Positions 7,923 to 16,074 of a stretch of DNA of 38,995 nt are shown one piece after another. A program made the translations under genes and the position numbers. The notes beneath the pieces were generated by a model. It was not told where the DNA came from and ran no database searches. It saw only the letters and a program-made list of their open reading frames with translations. Positions within the stretch are counted from its first letter, which is position 1. Each line of letters opens with the position of its first letter. Source of the DNA: Clostridia bacterium (GTDB lineage: Bacteria > Bacillota > Clostridia > Monoglobales > Monoglobaceae); assembly GCA_017436245.1 (NCBI GenBank), contig JAFSDN010000028.1, positions 1 to 38,995 on the forward strand, given 5' to 3'.

Positions 7923-8792
7923 TCACAACCGCTCGGCAAAGAACTTTGAAATTACAGGTTCAAAAATCGCTCCATGCTGAATGGGAATATCTCTGTACTT
8001 CATGGTTTCGGCTATTGCTGCCTTGATAAAATCCACAGCAAGCTCCGACGCCTGAACCATTGACTTTCCCCGAACCAAAGCCCCCGTGAGAACAGCCGCA
8101 AAAATATCCCCCGTTCCATGGAAGGGACGGTCAACATAGCCGCAATCAAGAAAAGCGGTTTTTCCTGCATCCTTGTCAAGAACACCCACACACATTTTGC
8201 TTTCACCGCACATAACGGAGGTTATGGCGATTTTTTTTGGGCCCAGCTCCGAAAGCTCAAGCATCATATCCTTGATTTCCCTTTCGGAAAGAGGATGGTC
8301 GGGATATTTTCTGTCAAGAAGCAAGCACGCCTCGGTGAGATTGGGCGTTATCACATCAGCAAGCCCCACAAACCTTTTCATTGAACACAAAAGGTCGTTC
8401 ATTCGGTCATAATACACCGTTTCCGCATCCGAAAGCACGTTATCGCCCAGAACAGGGTCAATAACCGTCAAAAAATCAGAATTTTTTTCAGCTTTTATAA
8501 ACTCGCTCAGAATTTCAATCTGACGTGAGCTGCCCATATATCCCGTACATATTCCGTTGAATTTTATTCCCAGCTTCAGCCAGTGCTCAAGAATTTTGGG
8601 CATTTCTTCGGTCAGGTCGCAAAACGTATAGTCAGTAAAATGATATGTATGGGTTGAAAGAACCGCCGTGGGCAAAGGGCATACCTCTGTTCCCATTGCC
8701 GAAAGAATTGAAATGGATTCGGTCAGCGACACACGGCAAAATCCCGAAAGGTCGTTGACTGTTATAACTCTTGGAATATAATTTGGTATCAT
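7923..8792 (-). CDS. pdxY: Pyridoxal/pyridoxamine kinase, PfkB/ribokinase-like
   Basis: This kinase (289 residues) phosphorylates pyridoxal, pyridoxamine or pyridoxine to supply PLP. Visible features are the N-terminal VNDLSGFCRVS, the VITPNLTEA strand, and the anion-hole/catalytic motif FHGTGDIFAAVLTG, with the likely catalytic base D229. The start at 8792 is preceded by GAAGGAG; the ATG six codons earlier would have this site inside the gene. It lies 20 nt downstream of the pseudouridine synthase gene. PdxY is preferred over ThiD because of the N-terminal region; substrate preference is unproven. Confidence 0.88.
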   Translation of the reverse strand: MIPNYIPRVITVNDLSGFCRVSLTESISILSAMGTEVCPLPTAVLSTHTYHFTDYTFCDLTEEMPKILEHWLKLGIKFNGICTGYMGSSRQIEILSEFIKAEKNSDFLTVIDPVLGDNVLSDAETVYYDRMNDLLCSMKRFVGLADVITPNLTEACLLLDRKYPDHPLSEREIKDMMLELSELGPKKIAITSVMCGESKMCVGVLDKDAGKTAFLDCGYVDRPFHGTGDIFAAVLTGALVRGKSMVQASELAVDFIKAAIAETMKYRDIPIQHGAIFEPVISKFFAERL

Positions 8793-8812
8793 TTTTTCTC
8801 CTTCTTTCATTC

Positions 8813-9532
8813 TTATGAAGCATTTTCGGGTACAAGGAGCTTCATTTCCTCTTCTGTGATTTCACGCACCTGGCCCAATTCAAGGCTCTCGTCCAAAGCA
8901 AGTCCGTTCATTTTTGTACGCTTCAGATACAAAACCTTGTTATCCACAGCCTGAAACATCCTTTTAACCTGATGAAATTTGCCCTCATGTATTACAATTT
9001 CAGCAAAATACGGCGCCGTCTCCGAAAGACTTTTCAGCTCCGCAGGAAGTGTTTTGTACCCGTCATCCAGAACAACTCCGGCTCTGAACGCATCAACAGC
9101 GTTATCATCAACAGCCTTTTCAAGCTGTGCAATATAAGTTTTGGGAATATGCTTTTTGGGTGACAGCAGCCTGTGTGCCAAATCCCCGTCATTTGTCAGA
9201 AGCAAAAAGCCCTCGGTATCAATATCAAGTCTGCCAACGGGGAACGGCTCAAAATGCATATATTCATCGGGAACAAGCTCCATAACCGTGGGCGTTCTGC
9301 CGTCACGGGTTGCAGAAAGATAGCCCTGAGGCTTGTTGAGCATCAGATAAACAAATTCACGGTACTTGATTTCCTGACCAAAAGCCGTCACCGTATCCGT
9401 ATCCACTTCAAGATGCATATCCGCTTTGGTTGCCGTCTTTCCGTTGACCGACACCGCACCCGATTTAATTATTTTCTTCACTTCCGTTCTGCTGCCCACA
9501 CCGCAGGCAGTAAGAAATTTGTCAAGTCTCAT
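8813..9532 (-). CDS. 16S rRNA pseudouridine synthase, RsuA/RluB/E/F family
   Basis: A 239-residue enzyme that isomerises uridine in rRNA. Residues 1-55 form an S4 RNA-binding domain (MRLDKFLTACGVGSR). The catalytic domain follows with GRLDIDTEG; D103 is the catalytic aspartate. KFHQVKRMF near the C-terminus is the family motif III. The start at 9532 is chosen by the CAGGAG site and by alignment with family members; the upstream open frame has no matching content. RsuA (16S) is most likely, but RluB/E/F cannot be excluded. Confidence 0.9.
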   Translation of the reverse strand: MRLDKFLTACGVGSRTEVKKIIKSGAVSVNGKTATKADMHLEVDTDTVTAFGQEIKYREFVYLMLNKPQGYLSATRDGRTPTVMELVPDEYMHFEPFPVGRLDIDTEGFLLLTNDGDLAHRLLSPKKHIPKTYIAQLEKAVDDNAVDAFRAGVVLDDGYKTLPAELKSLSETAPYFAEIVIHEGKFHQVKRMFQAVDNKVLYLKRTKMNGLALDESLELGQVREITEEEMKLLVPENAS

Positions 9533-9605
9533 ACGCAGACTCCTGTTCTTAAAAATATTTTCCGCACATATACTAAAAAATAAAAAAACATAGGGAGGCA
9601 AAAAA

Positions 9606-10052
9606 GTGAGAGCTGCACCTTTCATCAACCGAAACAAATACCTTTTTGCCGTAATCACCGCATCCGCCGTGATTATGCTGATTATATTCGGACTTTTCCG
9701 CATCGACAATTCAACCAACCTGATGATAATTGAATATCTGAACGGTCTTGGCTGGCAGATTGAGGAAAACCCCACCGAAATTTCACATCTGACAATCCCC
9801 ACCGATTTCGATGCCGTTTATCAAACCTACAACGCCATGCAAAAGGCATCAGGCTTCAATCTTGAAGACTTCAAGGGCAAGTCGGTCACACGTTACTCCT
9901 ACCGTGTGCTGAACCACCAAAGCTCCGCATCAACAGAGGTTGTGGCAAGTATTTTTGTTTACGGCAACACCATAATCGCAGGCGACATATCCTCAGTTGA
10001 GGACAACGGATTCATGCATCCCGTTTCAGATACGTCATATATAACACCATGA
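9606..10052 (+). CDS. DUF4830-type membrane-anchored protein
   Basis: A 148-residue protein with a GTG start chosen by GGGAGG at 9592-9597. Residues 10-30 form one N-terminal membrane anchor. The rest (about 35-148) resembles DUF4830, a small clostridial extracytoplasmic domain of unknown function with a YLNGLGWQIEENP motif near residue 44. No catalytic motif is seen. It lies upstream of metY but metY has its own promoter, so no shared function is implied. The family assignment is from memory of the motif, not a search. Confidence 0.75.
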   Translation: MRAAPFINRNKYLFAVITASAVIMLIIFGLFRIDNSTNLMIIEYLNGLGWQIEENPTEISHLTIPTDFDAVYQTYNAMQKASGFNLEDFKGKSVTRYSYRVLNHQSSASTEVVASIFVYGNTIIAGDISSVEDNGFMHPVSDTSYITP

Positions 10053-10089
10053 TTATACCACAAATTTTTTTATTTGACCATACTTTTGC

Positions 10090-10118
10090 TTGACTTTTTT
10101 ATTCTCAGAGAGTAAAAT
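10090..10118 (+). promoter_or_regulatory. Promoter of metY
   Basis: TTGACT and TAAAAT are 17 nt apart, 40 nt upstream of the metY ATG. No SAM riboswitch or T-box fold is visible in the 105-nt gap. Confidence 0.75.
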
Positions 10119-10157
10119 AAACCTATAAATTATGAAAAACCTAAGGAGGATTTACCA

Positions 10158-11432
10158 ATGAGAATAGAAACAAAATGTATTCAGTCGGGCTACACCCCCG
10201 AAAACGGCGAACCCCGTGTTCTCCCCATATATCAAAGCACCACATGGAAGTACGGCTCAACAGAACAGATGGGCAAGCTCTTTGACCTTGAAGAAAGCGG
10301 ATATTTTTACACACGTCTTGCAAACCCAACCAACGATGCCGTTGCAGCAAAAATTGCAGACCTTGAAGGTGGCGTTGCAGGAATGCTCACATCTTCAGGA
10401 CAGGCTGCCTGCTTTTATTCAATCTTCAACATCTGCAACGCAGGCGACCACTTTATTTGTTCATCATCGGTTTACGGCGGAACATTCAACCTCTTTGGTG
10501 TTACAATGAAAAAGCTGGGTATTGACGTTACCTTTGTTGACCCCGATGCTGATGAGGAAACTCTCAATGCCGCATTCCGCGAAAATACAAAGGCGGTATT
10601 TGGCGAAACAATTGCAAACCCCGCACTTGTTGTCCTTGACATCGAAAAATGGGCAAAAATTGCACATGCACATCAGGTTCCCCTGATTATTGACAACACC
10701 TTTGCAACTCCCATAAACTGCCGTCCCTTTGAATGGGGTGCCGACATTGTTGTTCACTCCACAACCAAGTATATGGACGGACACGCAACTCAGGTTGGCG
10801 GTGCGGTTGTTGACAGCGGAAACTTCGACTGGACAGCAAGCGGAAAGTTCCCCGGTCTCACAACTCCCGACGAATCATATCACGGAATCACATACACCGA
10901 AAAATTCGGTAAAGCGGCATACATCACCAAGCTCACAGCACAGGTTATGCGTGACCTTGGCTCAATCCCCTCACCCCACAACGCTTTTCTTTTGAATCTG
11001 GGTCTTGAAACCCTCCCCCTCAGAATGGAACGTCATTGCAGCAATGCGCAGGCGGTTGCCGAATATCTGAGCAAAAACCCAAAAATCTCATGGGTTAAGT
11101 ACTGCGGACTTGAGGGCGACAAATACCACGAGCTTGCAAAGAAGTATCTTCCCAACGGCTCATGCGGCGTTATCTCCTTTGGCGTTAAGGGCGGCAGAGA
11201 AGCGGCAGTTAAGTTTATGGACAGCCTGAAGCTTGCGGCAATTGTAACACACGTTGCCGATGCAAGAACATCGGTTCTTCATCCCGCAAGCCATACCCAC
11301 AGACAGCTGAATGATGCAGAGCTTGAAGCAGCAGGCGTAACGCCCGACCTCATCAGATTTTCTGTCGGCATCGAAAATGTTGACGACATTATCGAAGACA
11401 TTCAGCAGGCACTTGATGCAGTTAACGAGTAA
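10158..11432 (+). CDS. metY: O-acetylhomoserine sulfhydrylase / aminocarboxypropyltransferase
   Basis: A PLP-dependent enzyme (424 residues) of the Cys/Met metabolism family, making homocysteine from O-acetylhomoserine and sulfide. The family features are YTRLANPTNDA (substrate and PLP-phosphate contacts), SSGQAA, IIDNTFATP, and the PLP lysine in HSTTKYMDGH (K204). The C-terminal RFSVGIENVDDI is typical. Length is right for MetY and longer than cystathionine synthases (about 380). A strong AAGGAGG site lies at 10142-10148. Confidence 0.95.
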   Translation: MRIETKCIQSGYTPENGEPRVLPIYQSTTWKYGSTEQMGKLFDLEESGYFYTRLANPTNDAVAAKIADLEGGVAGMLTSSGQAACFYSIFNICNAGDHFICSSSVYGGTFNLFGVTMKKLGIDVTFVDPDADEETLNAAFRENTKAVFGETIANPALVVLDIEKWAKIAHAHQVPLIIDNTFATPINCRPFEWGADIVVHSTTKYMDGHATQVGGAVVDSGNFDWTASGKFPGLTTPDESYHGITYTEKFGKAAYITKLTAQVMRDLGSIPSPHNAFLLNLGLETLPLRMERHCSNAQAVAEYLSKNPKISWVKYCGLEGDKYHELAKKYLPNGSCGVISFGVKGGREAAVKFMDSLKLAAIVTHVADARTSVLHPASHTHRQLNDAELEAAGVTPDLIRFSVGIENVDDIIEDIQQALDAVNE

Positions 11433-11442
11433 AATAATATTA

Positions 11443-11512
11443 GGGCTGTCGCAAAATGCACTATTTTGCGTCCATCCCAATGGAGCTGCCGCATTTGCGA
11501 CAGCTCCATTTT
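11443..11512. repeat. Two-hairpin intergenic element, terminator of metY
   Basis: GGGCTGTCGCAAAATGC (11443-11459) is complementary to 11491-11507. It contains hairpin 11450-11457/11463-11470 and a second hairpin 11482-11493/11496-11507, followed by ATTTTTAT on the plus strand. The second hairpin plus U tract would terminate metY. A related element lies at 35565-35621 in the opposite orientation. Confidence 0.7.
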
Positions 11513-11943
11513 TATCTCATCATATTTCCAAAATGCCAGCTCAGATCCAGCTTTGGCACAACAATAATAACCTCAATTTCACCGTCAGGCATCTGTGGGT
11601 CAAAGGTACATCTCAACAGCGGCTCAATTTTTGGACTGTTGTTGTACTTGCAGATTTCAGAAGCAACATCGGTCATATCCGTCATGGTATAGCTTTCAGG
11701 CATATTAATATGCAAAAAATAGTCCTTCCAGTTGTCAATGCGCAGAGCTGATAAATGTTTCAGAAGTCCGTCACGCTTTCCGTGATACGCAATCTTGTAC
11801 CATTCCCGTGCCTTACCTTCAAACCGCTCCATAATTTCCTGATATGTGCAAAAGACCGCCGCACGCTTCCCCACCTTGCCCGAATTGGACATAAAATACT
11901 CGCTGAGTGCTTCGCGGTTTTCAAAAATCTCAAGATACAGCAT
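11512..11943 (-). CDS. Hypothetical protein
   Basis: A protein of 143 residues that I do not recognise. It has no signal peptide or membrane helix and is rich in aromatic residues and charged helices in the first half (LYLEIFENREALSEYFM), with a strand-rich C-terminus (EIEVIIVVPKL). Start 11943 is preferred to the ATG three codons earlier because AAAGGATGG is then at a workable distance. It follows purC and its terminator on the same strand. The stop lies in the metY terminator element. Confidence 0.65.
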   Translation of the reverse strand: MLYLEIFENREALSEYFMSNSGKVGKRAAVFCTYQEIMERFEGKAREWYKIAYHGKRDGLLKHLSALRIDNWKDYFLHINMPESYTMTDMTDVASEICKYNNSPKIEPLLRCTFDPQMPDGEIEVIIVVPKLDLSWHFGNMMR

Positions 11944-11965
11944 CTGAACCATCCTTTCAAAGAAA

Positions 11966-11996
11966 GGGCTGTTTAAAACATAGTTTTAAACAGCCC
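11966..11996 (-). terminator. Terminator of purC
   Basis: A perfect 14-bp stem (11966-11979 with 11983-11996) and 3-nt loop start 8 nt after the purC stop, followed on the minus strand by UUUCUUUG. It also lies just upstream of the hypothetical gene. Confidence 0.75.
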
Positions 11997-12004
11997 CAAC
12001 CATT

Positions 12005-12688
12005 TTATCTGTTGTTAATCAGCTTTGTGAGTTCAACGGGTTCAACAATCTTGCCGTCCTTATAAACACGCATATTGCCCGATGCAATTTCGTCAATAAG
12101 GATAACCTCATCATTGTTATAGCCAAACTCAAACTTAATATCCCAAAGGTCAAGACCGATTTCCTTCAGGTCATCAGCAATGATTTTTGTGATTCTGAGT
12201 GTCTGCTCCTTCATGCTGTTGAACATTTCGGGTGACATAACACCAAGAGCGGCAAGACCTTCGGATGTAACCAGCGGGTCGCCCTTTGCGTCGTTCTTGA
12301 AGGTACACTCAACATATCCGCCCTCTAAAGCTGTTCCGTCTTCGATATACTCACCGTATCTGCGGATGAAGCTTCCTGTTGCAACAAGACGGCAGATAAC
12401 TTCAAGACCATGACCAAACACCTTGCCGGGGAGAACCTCCATTGTTGCATCATCCAGATTTGCGCTTACATAATGGGTCTTGATGCCTGCTTTTTTGAGC
12501 ATTTCAAAATAATAAACAGATGTTTCGAGATTTGCCTTACCGATACCTTCAATTGTGAGACCAACCGAATTCTCGCCCGGGTCAAACACGCCGTCCTTGC
12601 CGGTACAGTCATCCTTAAACTTCAACATAACGTTTCCGTTTTCAAGACTGTAAACATCTTTTGTCTTTCCTTTATAAATTAATTCCAT
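12005..12688 (-). CDS. purC: SAICAR synthetase (phosphoribosylaminoimidazole-succinocarboxamide synthase)
   Basis: PurC (227 residues) joins CAIR and aspartate using ATP, in purine synthesis. The N-terminal YKGKTKDVY is the ATP-binding start of the family. LWDIKFEFG is followed by the acidic [15 protein letters not shown] block. This ending differs from the DEISPDxxR form of Bacillus and resembles the short clostridial type. Start 12688 has AAGGGG 8 nt upstream; a TTG two codons earlier is too close to that site. No other pur gene is nearby. Confidence 0.95.
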   Translation of the reverse strand: MELIYKGKTKDVYSLENGNVMLKFKDDCTGKDGVFDPGENSVGLTIEGIGKANLETSVYYFEMLKKAGIKTHYVSANLDDATMEVLPGKVFGHGLEVICRLVATGSFIRRYGEYIEDGTALEGGYVECTFKNDAKGDPLVTSEGLAALGVMSPEMFNSMKEQTLRITKIIADDLKEIGLDLWDIKFEFGYNNDEVILIDEIASGNMRVYKDGKIVEPVELTKLINNR

Positions 12689-12738
12689 TTTCAAAACCCC
12701 TTCTTTATTAAGATTTAAGATTAATATTATTTCAATTT

Positions 12739-12768
12739 ATTTTACCACACTTTTTTGTATATTTACAA
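12739..12768 (-). promoter_or_regulatory. Promoter of purC
   Basis: On the minus strand TTGTAA and TAAAAT are 18 nt apart with TGG before the -10. The -35 is part of an inverted repeat TTACAA-N5-TTGTAA (12763-12779), a possible operator. The 238 nt between purC and ppx hold only the two divergent promoters. Confidence 0.6.
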
Positions 12769-12813
12769 TACTTTTGTAAAAAAAAACAGAAAATATTTAT
12801 AATTTTAAAACAC

Positions 12814-12842
12814 TTGCCAAATGCAACAAACTATGCTACAAT
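12814..12842 (+). promoter_or_regulatory. Promoter of the ppx/gppA gene
   Basis: TTGCCA and TACAAT are 17 nt apart, diverging from the purC promoter. Confidence 0.65.
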
Positions 12843-12926
12843 TCTTTTGGTAAAATTTTACGAAGATAAGGTTTCATGTACGTTTATGACATTGCAAACA
12901 TATTAACGGATAAGGATGGTGTGGGT

Positions 12927-13835
12927 ATGGAAAAGCTTGCAGTTATTGACCTTGGCTCAAACTCAATCAGAATGAGCATATATGAAATTAATCCGGACAA
13001 GTCCTTTTGTCAGATTGGAAATTACAGAAAAATGGTGAAGCTGAGCGAGGGCATGAATGAAAATATGTGTCTTCAGCCCGAACCTCAACTGCGAACCGTG
13101 AACGCAATTCTGGAATTCAGGCAAATTATGCAAAAAGAAGGGGTCACCAAAGTCAGATGCGTTGCAACAGCCGCAATGCGCAAAGCAAAAAACGGCAAAG
13201 AATTTGCTGACACCGTAAAGGCCGTTTCGGGAATGGACATCGAAATTATTGACGGCGAAACCGAGGCGGCACTTGACTGCCTTGCAATATCCAAAACTCT
13301 TGGCGTCCAAAGGGGAATTATCTGCGATATTGGTGGCGGCAGTACGGAGTTTATTGCCATTTCCGACGGAGCAATGGTGAAGCCCGCAATCAGCAAGCCC
13401 ATGGGCTCACGTTCCATCACGGAAATGTTTTTCTCGGCGTCTGAGGACAAAAACACCATCGAAGAAGCAAAAACATATATCCAAAAACACGTTGAGGAGC
13501 TTCCGTGGCTTGATTTGATGCAAGGCGCCCCCATTGTGGGAATTGGCGGAACTCTCCGTTCTTTTGCAAAATATCATATGAATGACCAAAGCACAACAGC
13601 CATCAACCGTCACGAAATTCCCTCGTCAGACGCAGATGCACTCATCGAAAAAATCATCAGCGCAAGCTGCGAGCAGCGTTGCAGTATGCCCGGAATCGGA
13701 AAGGAACGGGGCGACATAATAGTTGGCGGACTTCTTCCCTTTATGGAGCTGAAAAGGCTGATTGCTTCCCCCTTGCTTATTGTTGCAGATGTGGGCATCC
13801 GTGAAGGAATTCTTTTTGAAACCCTGAATAATTAA
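12927..13835 (+). CDS. Ppx/GppA phosphatase family protein
   Basis: This protein (302 residues) belongs to the exopolyphosphatase/pppGpp phosphatase family in the sugar kinase-actin fold. The first phosphate loop is VIDLGSNSIRM right at the N-terminus and the second is ICDIGGGSTEF; IVGIGGTLRSFAKY follows. It is the short single-core form without the C-terminal HD region. Start 12927 puts the first loop where family members have it and follows AAGGAT; an in-frame ATG at 12876, after AAGG, is an alternative. Whether it acts on polyphosphate or pppGpp is unknown. Confidence 0.9.
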   Translation: MEKLAVIDLGSNSIRMSIYEINPDKSFCQIGNYRKMVKLSEGMNENMCLQPEPQLRTVNAILEFRQIMQKEGVTKVRCVATAAMRKAKNGKEFADTVKAVSGMDIEIIDGETEAALDCLAISKTLGVQRGIICDIGGGSTEFIAISDGAMVKPAISKPMGSRSITEMFFSASEDKNTIEEAKTYIQKHVEELPWLDLMQGAPIVGIGGTLRSFAKYHMNDQSTTAINRHEIPSSDADALIEKIISASCEQRCSMPGIGKERGDIIVGGLLPFMELKRLIASPLLIVADVGIREGILFETLNN

Positions 13836-13838
13836 TGC

Positions 13839-13882
13839 AAAACCTCCAAAAACTAACCAAAAGTGTTTTTGGAGGTTTTTTT
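13839..13882 (+). terminator. Terminator of ppx, containing the next gene's RBS
   Basis: A perfect 15-bp stem (13839-13853 with 13865-13879), 11-nt loop and a T tract to 13882 lie 3 nt after the ppx stop. The 3' arm contains GGAGG (13871-13875), the ribosome binding site of the following gene. Confidence 0.85.
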
Positions 13883-13883
13883 G

Positions 13884-14237
13884 TTGCGTAAACACCGGAA
13901 AGAAATTATGATTGGACTTGTAACCGGAATCCTCAACGGCTTGTTTGGTGCAGGAGGCGGTTCGGTTGTTGTTCCTGCAATGGAAAAGTTTCTTGGAATT
14001 GACGAAAAAAAGTCACATTCAACGGCAATTGCAATTATTCTGATGATGTCGGTTGTCAGTTCGGTTACCTATGTTTACAAAGGTCACTTTGACTTCAGGC
14101 TGTGGCTGACCGCATCCATCGGCGGTATTGCAGGAGGGTTTGTGGGAGCAAAGCTGTTGGGAAAGATACCAAAACGCTGGCTCAAAATTGTTTTTGGCGG
14201 CGTTATTTGCATAACAGCCATAAAAATGATTGTGTAG
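13884..14237 (+). CDS. TauE/SafE-type permease, first half
   Basis: A membrane protein of about 117 residues with four helices, matching one repeat of the TauE/SafE (DUF81) anion exporter family, which is normally about 250 residues with two repeats. The motif GLFGAGGGSVVVP lies near the start. The start is probably TTG 13884, spaced 8 nt from GGAGG; TTG 13881 and ATG 13908 are alternatives. With the next half-size gene it probably forms a two-part transporter. The substrate (sulfite, organosulfonate or other anion) is unknown. Confidence 0.85.
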   Translation: MRKHRKEIMIGLVTGILNGLFGAGGGSVVVPAMEKFLGIDEKKSHSTAIAIILMMSVVSSVTYVYKGHFDFRLWLTASIGGIAGGFVGAKLLGKIPKRWLKIVFGGVICITAIKMIV

Positions 14238-14243
14238 CAAAAA

Positions 14244-14340
14244 TGCTTCGACAAGCTCAGCATGACTTTTGGACGCAGCGAAGAATCTGTCAGAAAATGC
14301 GTTACATTGTGCGGTCATTCTGAGCAGAGCGAAGAATCTT
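14244..14340. repeat. Intergenic REP-type repeat
   Basis: It contains CTTCGACAAGCTCAGCATGA and GGTCATTCTGAGCAGAGCGA followed by AGAATCT. These strings are of a type widely dispersed in Clostridia and Bacteroidetes. A shorter, related copy lies at 14770-14828. It separates the two half-permease genes. Confidence 0.7.
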
Positions 14341-14370
14341 AAATATAAATTATAAATGCGAGGAACAAGA

Positions 14371-14733
14371 ATGATAAATATACTCACAGGCTTTTTCAGC
14401 GGAATCATCAGCGGAATGGGAATCGGCGGCGGAGCAATCCTCATTCCAGCCCTTATTATAATAGAAGGAATTTCACAACAGCTGGCACAGGGAATCAATC
14501 TGACCTATTTTATTCCAACAGCAATTATTTCCCTTTTTGTCCACATCAAAAACAAAAATGTGGAATTCAAAACAGCCCGGATAATCGGCGGTTGCGGAAT
14601 GGCGGGCTCGGTTCTCGGGTCACTGGTGGCAGTTTCGGTCAGAGGTGAAATTTTACGACGTATGTTCGGAATTTTTCTCCTTGCAATCGGAATATATGAA
14701 ATTATCAAGGGCATCCGAATGAAAAAACACTAA
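14371..14733 (+). CDS. TauE/SafE-type permease, second half
   Basis: A membrane protein of 120 residues with about four helices and the second-repeat motif GMGIGGGAILIPAL, again half the size of a usual TauE/SafE protein. The ATG at 14371 has GAGGAAC upstream; an ATG five codons earlier does not. The C-terminus IKGIRMKKH is a positive cytoplasmic end. It is in the same orientation as the first half, separated by a repeat. It is a different repeat half rather than a copy of the first, which supports a split gene or obligate pair. Confidence 0.85.
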   Translation: MINILTGFFSGIISGMGIGGGAILIPALIIIEGISQQLAQGINLTYFIPTAIISLFVHIKNKNVEFKTARIIGGCGMAGSVLGSLVAVSVRGEILRRMFGIFLLAIGIYEIIKGIRMKKH

Positions 14734-14769
14734 TTTTCCCTTTTTCCAATATCATTAAATTAAGTAACC

Positions 14770-14828
14770 GGTCATTCTGAACATAGTGAAGAATCTGTCA
14801 AAAGATGTTTCGGCAAGCTCAGCATGAC
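14770..14828. repeat. Intergenic REP-type repeat, short copy
   Basis: It starts GGTCATTCTGAACATAGTGA and ends GGCAAGCTCAGCATGACTG, sharing both modules with the 14244-14340 repeat. Its ends are imperfect inverted copies. It lies in the 246-nt gap before serC, which otherwise holds only the serC promoter. Confidence 0.65.
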
Positions 14829-14906
14829 TGTCTCCCCTTTCCCGACTTTTATTATGTTCAAACAAGTTAATTTGATAAATTTGTTAAAAAATAGTCAAAT
14901 TTTCTG

Positions 14907-14935
14907 TTGACGTAAAGAAAAAAAAGGTATATACT
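14907..14935 (+). promoter_or_regulatory. Promoter of serC-serA
   Basis: TTGACG and TATACT are 17 nt apart, 45 nt before the serC start. The leader is short; no T-box is present. Confidence 0.8.
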
Positions 14936-14979
14936 ATATAAGTATAAAAATTTTTATATTTATGTTAGGAGTGTTTTTT

Positions 14980-16059
14980 GTGAACAGAATCTATAATTTT
15001 TCAGCAGGTCCTTCCATGCTGCCTCTTGAAGTTCTTGAACAGTGCGCAGCCGAAATGACCAACTATAACGGTTCAGGTATGTCGGTTATGGAAATGAGCC
15101 ACCGTTCTCCTGTTTATGATGCAATTATAAAGGAAACCGAAGCTGATTTCAGAAAGCTCATGAATATTCCCGATAACTACAAGGTGCTTTTCCTCCAGGG
15201 TGGTGCTTCAACACAGTTTGCGGCAATCCCCCTCAACCTTATGAAGAGCGGCAAGGCTGATTATGTTGTTTCAGGTCAGTTCTCAGGCAAGGCATTCAAA
15301 GAAGCCAAAAAATACGGCGATGCAAAATGTATTGCAACCTCAGAAGACAAGACCTTCAGCTACATACCCGAAATCACACCCGATATGGTTCGTGAAGATG
15401 CGGATTATGTTCATGTTTGCTATAACAACACAATTTTTGGTACAAAGTATCCCGAAGTTCCCAACGTTGGCGACAAGGTTCTTGTTGCGGATATGTCATC
15501 ATGCATCACAAGCGAGCCTGTTGATGTTACCAAGTTTGGCGTAATCTATGCAGGTGCTCAGAAGAACATGGCTCCCGCAGGTCTCACAGTTGTTATCATC
15601 CGTGAAGACCTTATGGGCAATGCTCGTGAAGATATTCCCACAATGCTTGACTACAAGACAATGGCTGACAACGATTCAATGTACAACACACCTCCCTGCT
15701 ATGCAATTTATGTTGCAGGTCTGGTTTATAAATGGGCGCTCAAGAACGGCGGACTTGAAGCCATGAAGGAAAGAAATGAAAAGAAGGCAGCTCTTCTTTA
15801 TGACTTCCTTGACAACTCAAAGCTCTTCAAGCCCACAGCAGAAAAGAAGTATCGTTCAATGATGAATGTTTGCTTTGTGACAGGCGATGCTGACCTTGAC
15901 AAGAAGTTCTGCAAGGAAGCGTCAGCCGCAGGCTTTGAAAACCTCAAGGGTCACAGATCTGTTGGCGGTATGCGTGCAAGCATCTACAACGCTATGCCCG
16001 CAGAAGGCGTTGAAGCCCTTGTTGAATTCATGAAGAAATTTGAAGCAGAGAATCTTTAA
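14980..16059 (+). CDS. serC: Phosphoserine aminotransferase
   Basis: SerC (359 residues) makes phosphoserine from phosphohydroxypyruvate and glutamate with PLP. The sequence begins NRIYNFSAGPSMLP, the family hallmark. MSHRSPVYDAI and LFLQGGASTQFAA follow, with PLP lysine K195 in YAGAQKNMAP. The GTG start at 14980 is chosen by AGGAG 8 nt upstream and by family alignment; the ATG at 14962 overlaps that site. serA follows after 15 nt, so the two form an operon. Confidence 0.96.
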   Translation: MNRIYNFSAGPSMLPLEVLEQCAAEMTNYNGSGMSVMEMSHRSPVYDAIIKETEADFRKLMNIPDNYKVLFLQGGASTQFAAIPLNLMKSGKADYVVSGQFSGKAFKEAKKYGDAKCIATSEDKTFSYIPEITPDMVREDADYVHVCYNNTIFGTKYPEVPNVGDKVLVADMSSCITSEPVDVTKFGVIYAGAQKNMAPAGLTVVIIREDLMGNAREDIPTMLDYKTMADNDSMYNTPPCYAIYVAGLVYKWALKNGGLEAMKERNEKKAALLYDFLDNSKLFKPTAEKKYRSMMNVCFVTGDADLDKKFCKEASAAGFENLKGHRSVGGMRASIYNAMPAEGVEALVEFMKKFEAENL

Positions 16060-16074
16060 TAAGGAGTTTTTATT

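Noticed and set aside
8973-9163. Plus-strand ORFs inside the rsuA-type gene
   Set aside because: They lie wholly antisense to a well-supported gene and have no signals of their own.
10053-10157. Possible SAM riboswitch or T-box before metY
   Set aside because: The leader after the promoter is only about 35 nt, too short for either.
14936-14979. Possible serine T-box before serC
   Set aside because: The leader is too short, with no specifier loop or T-box sequence.
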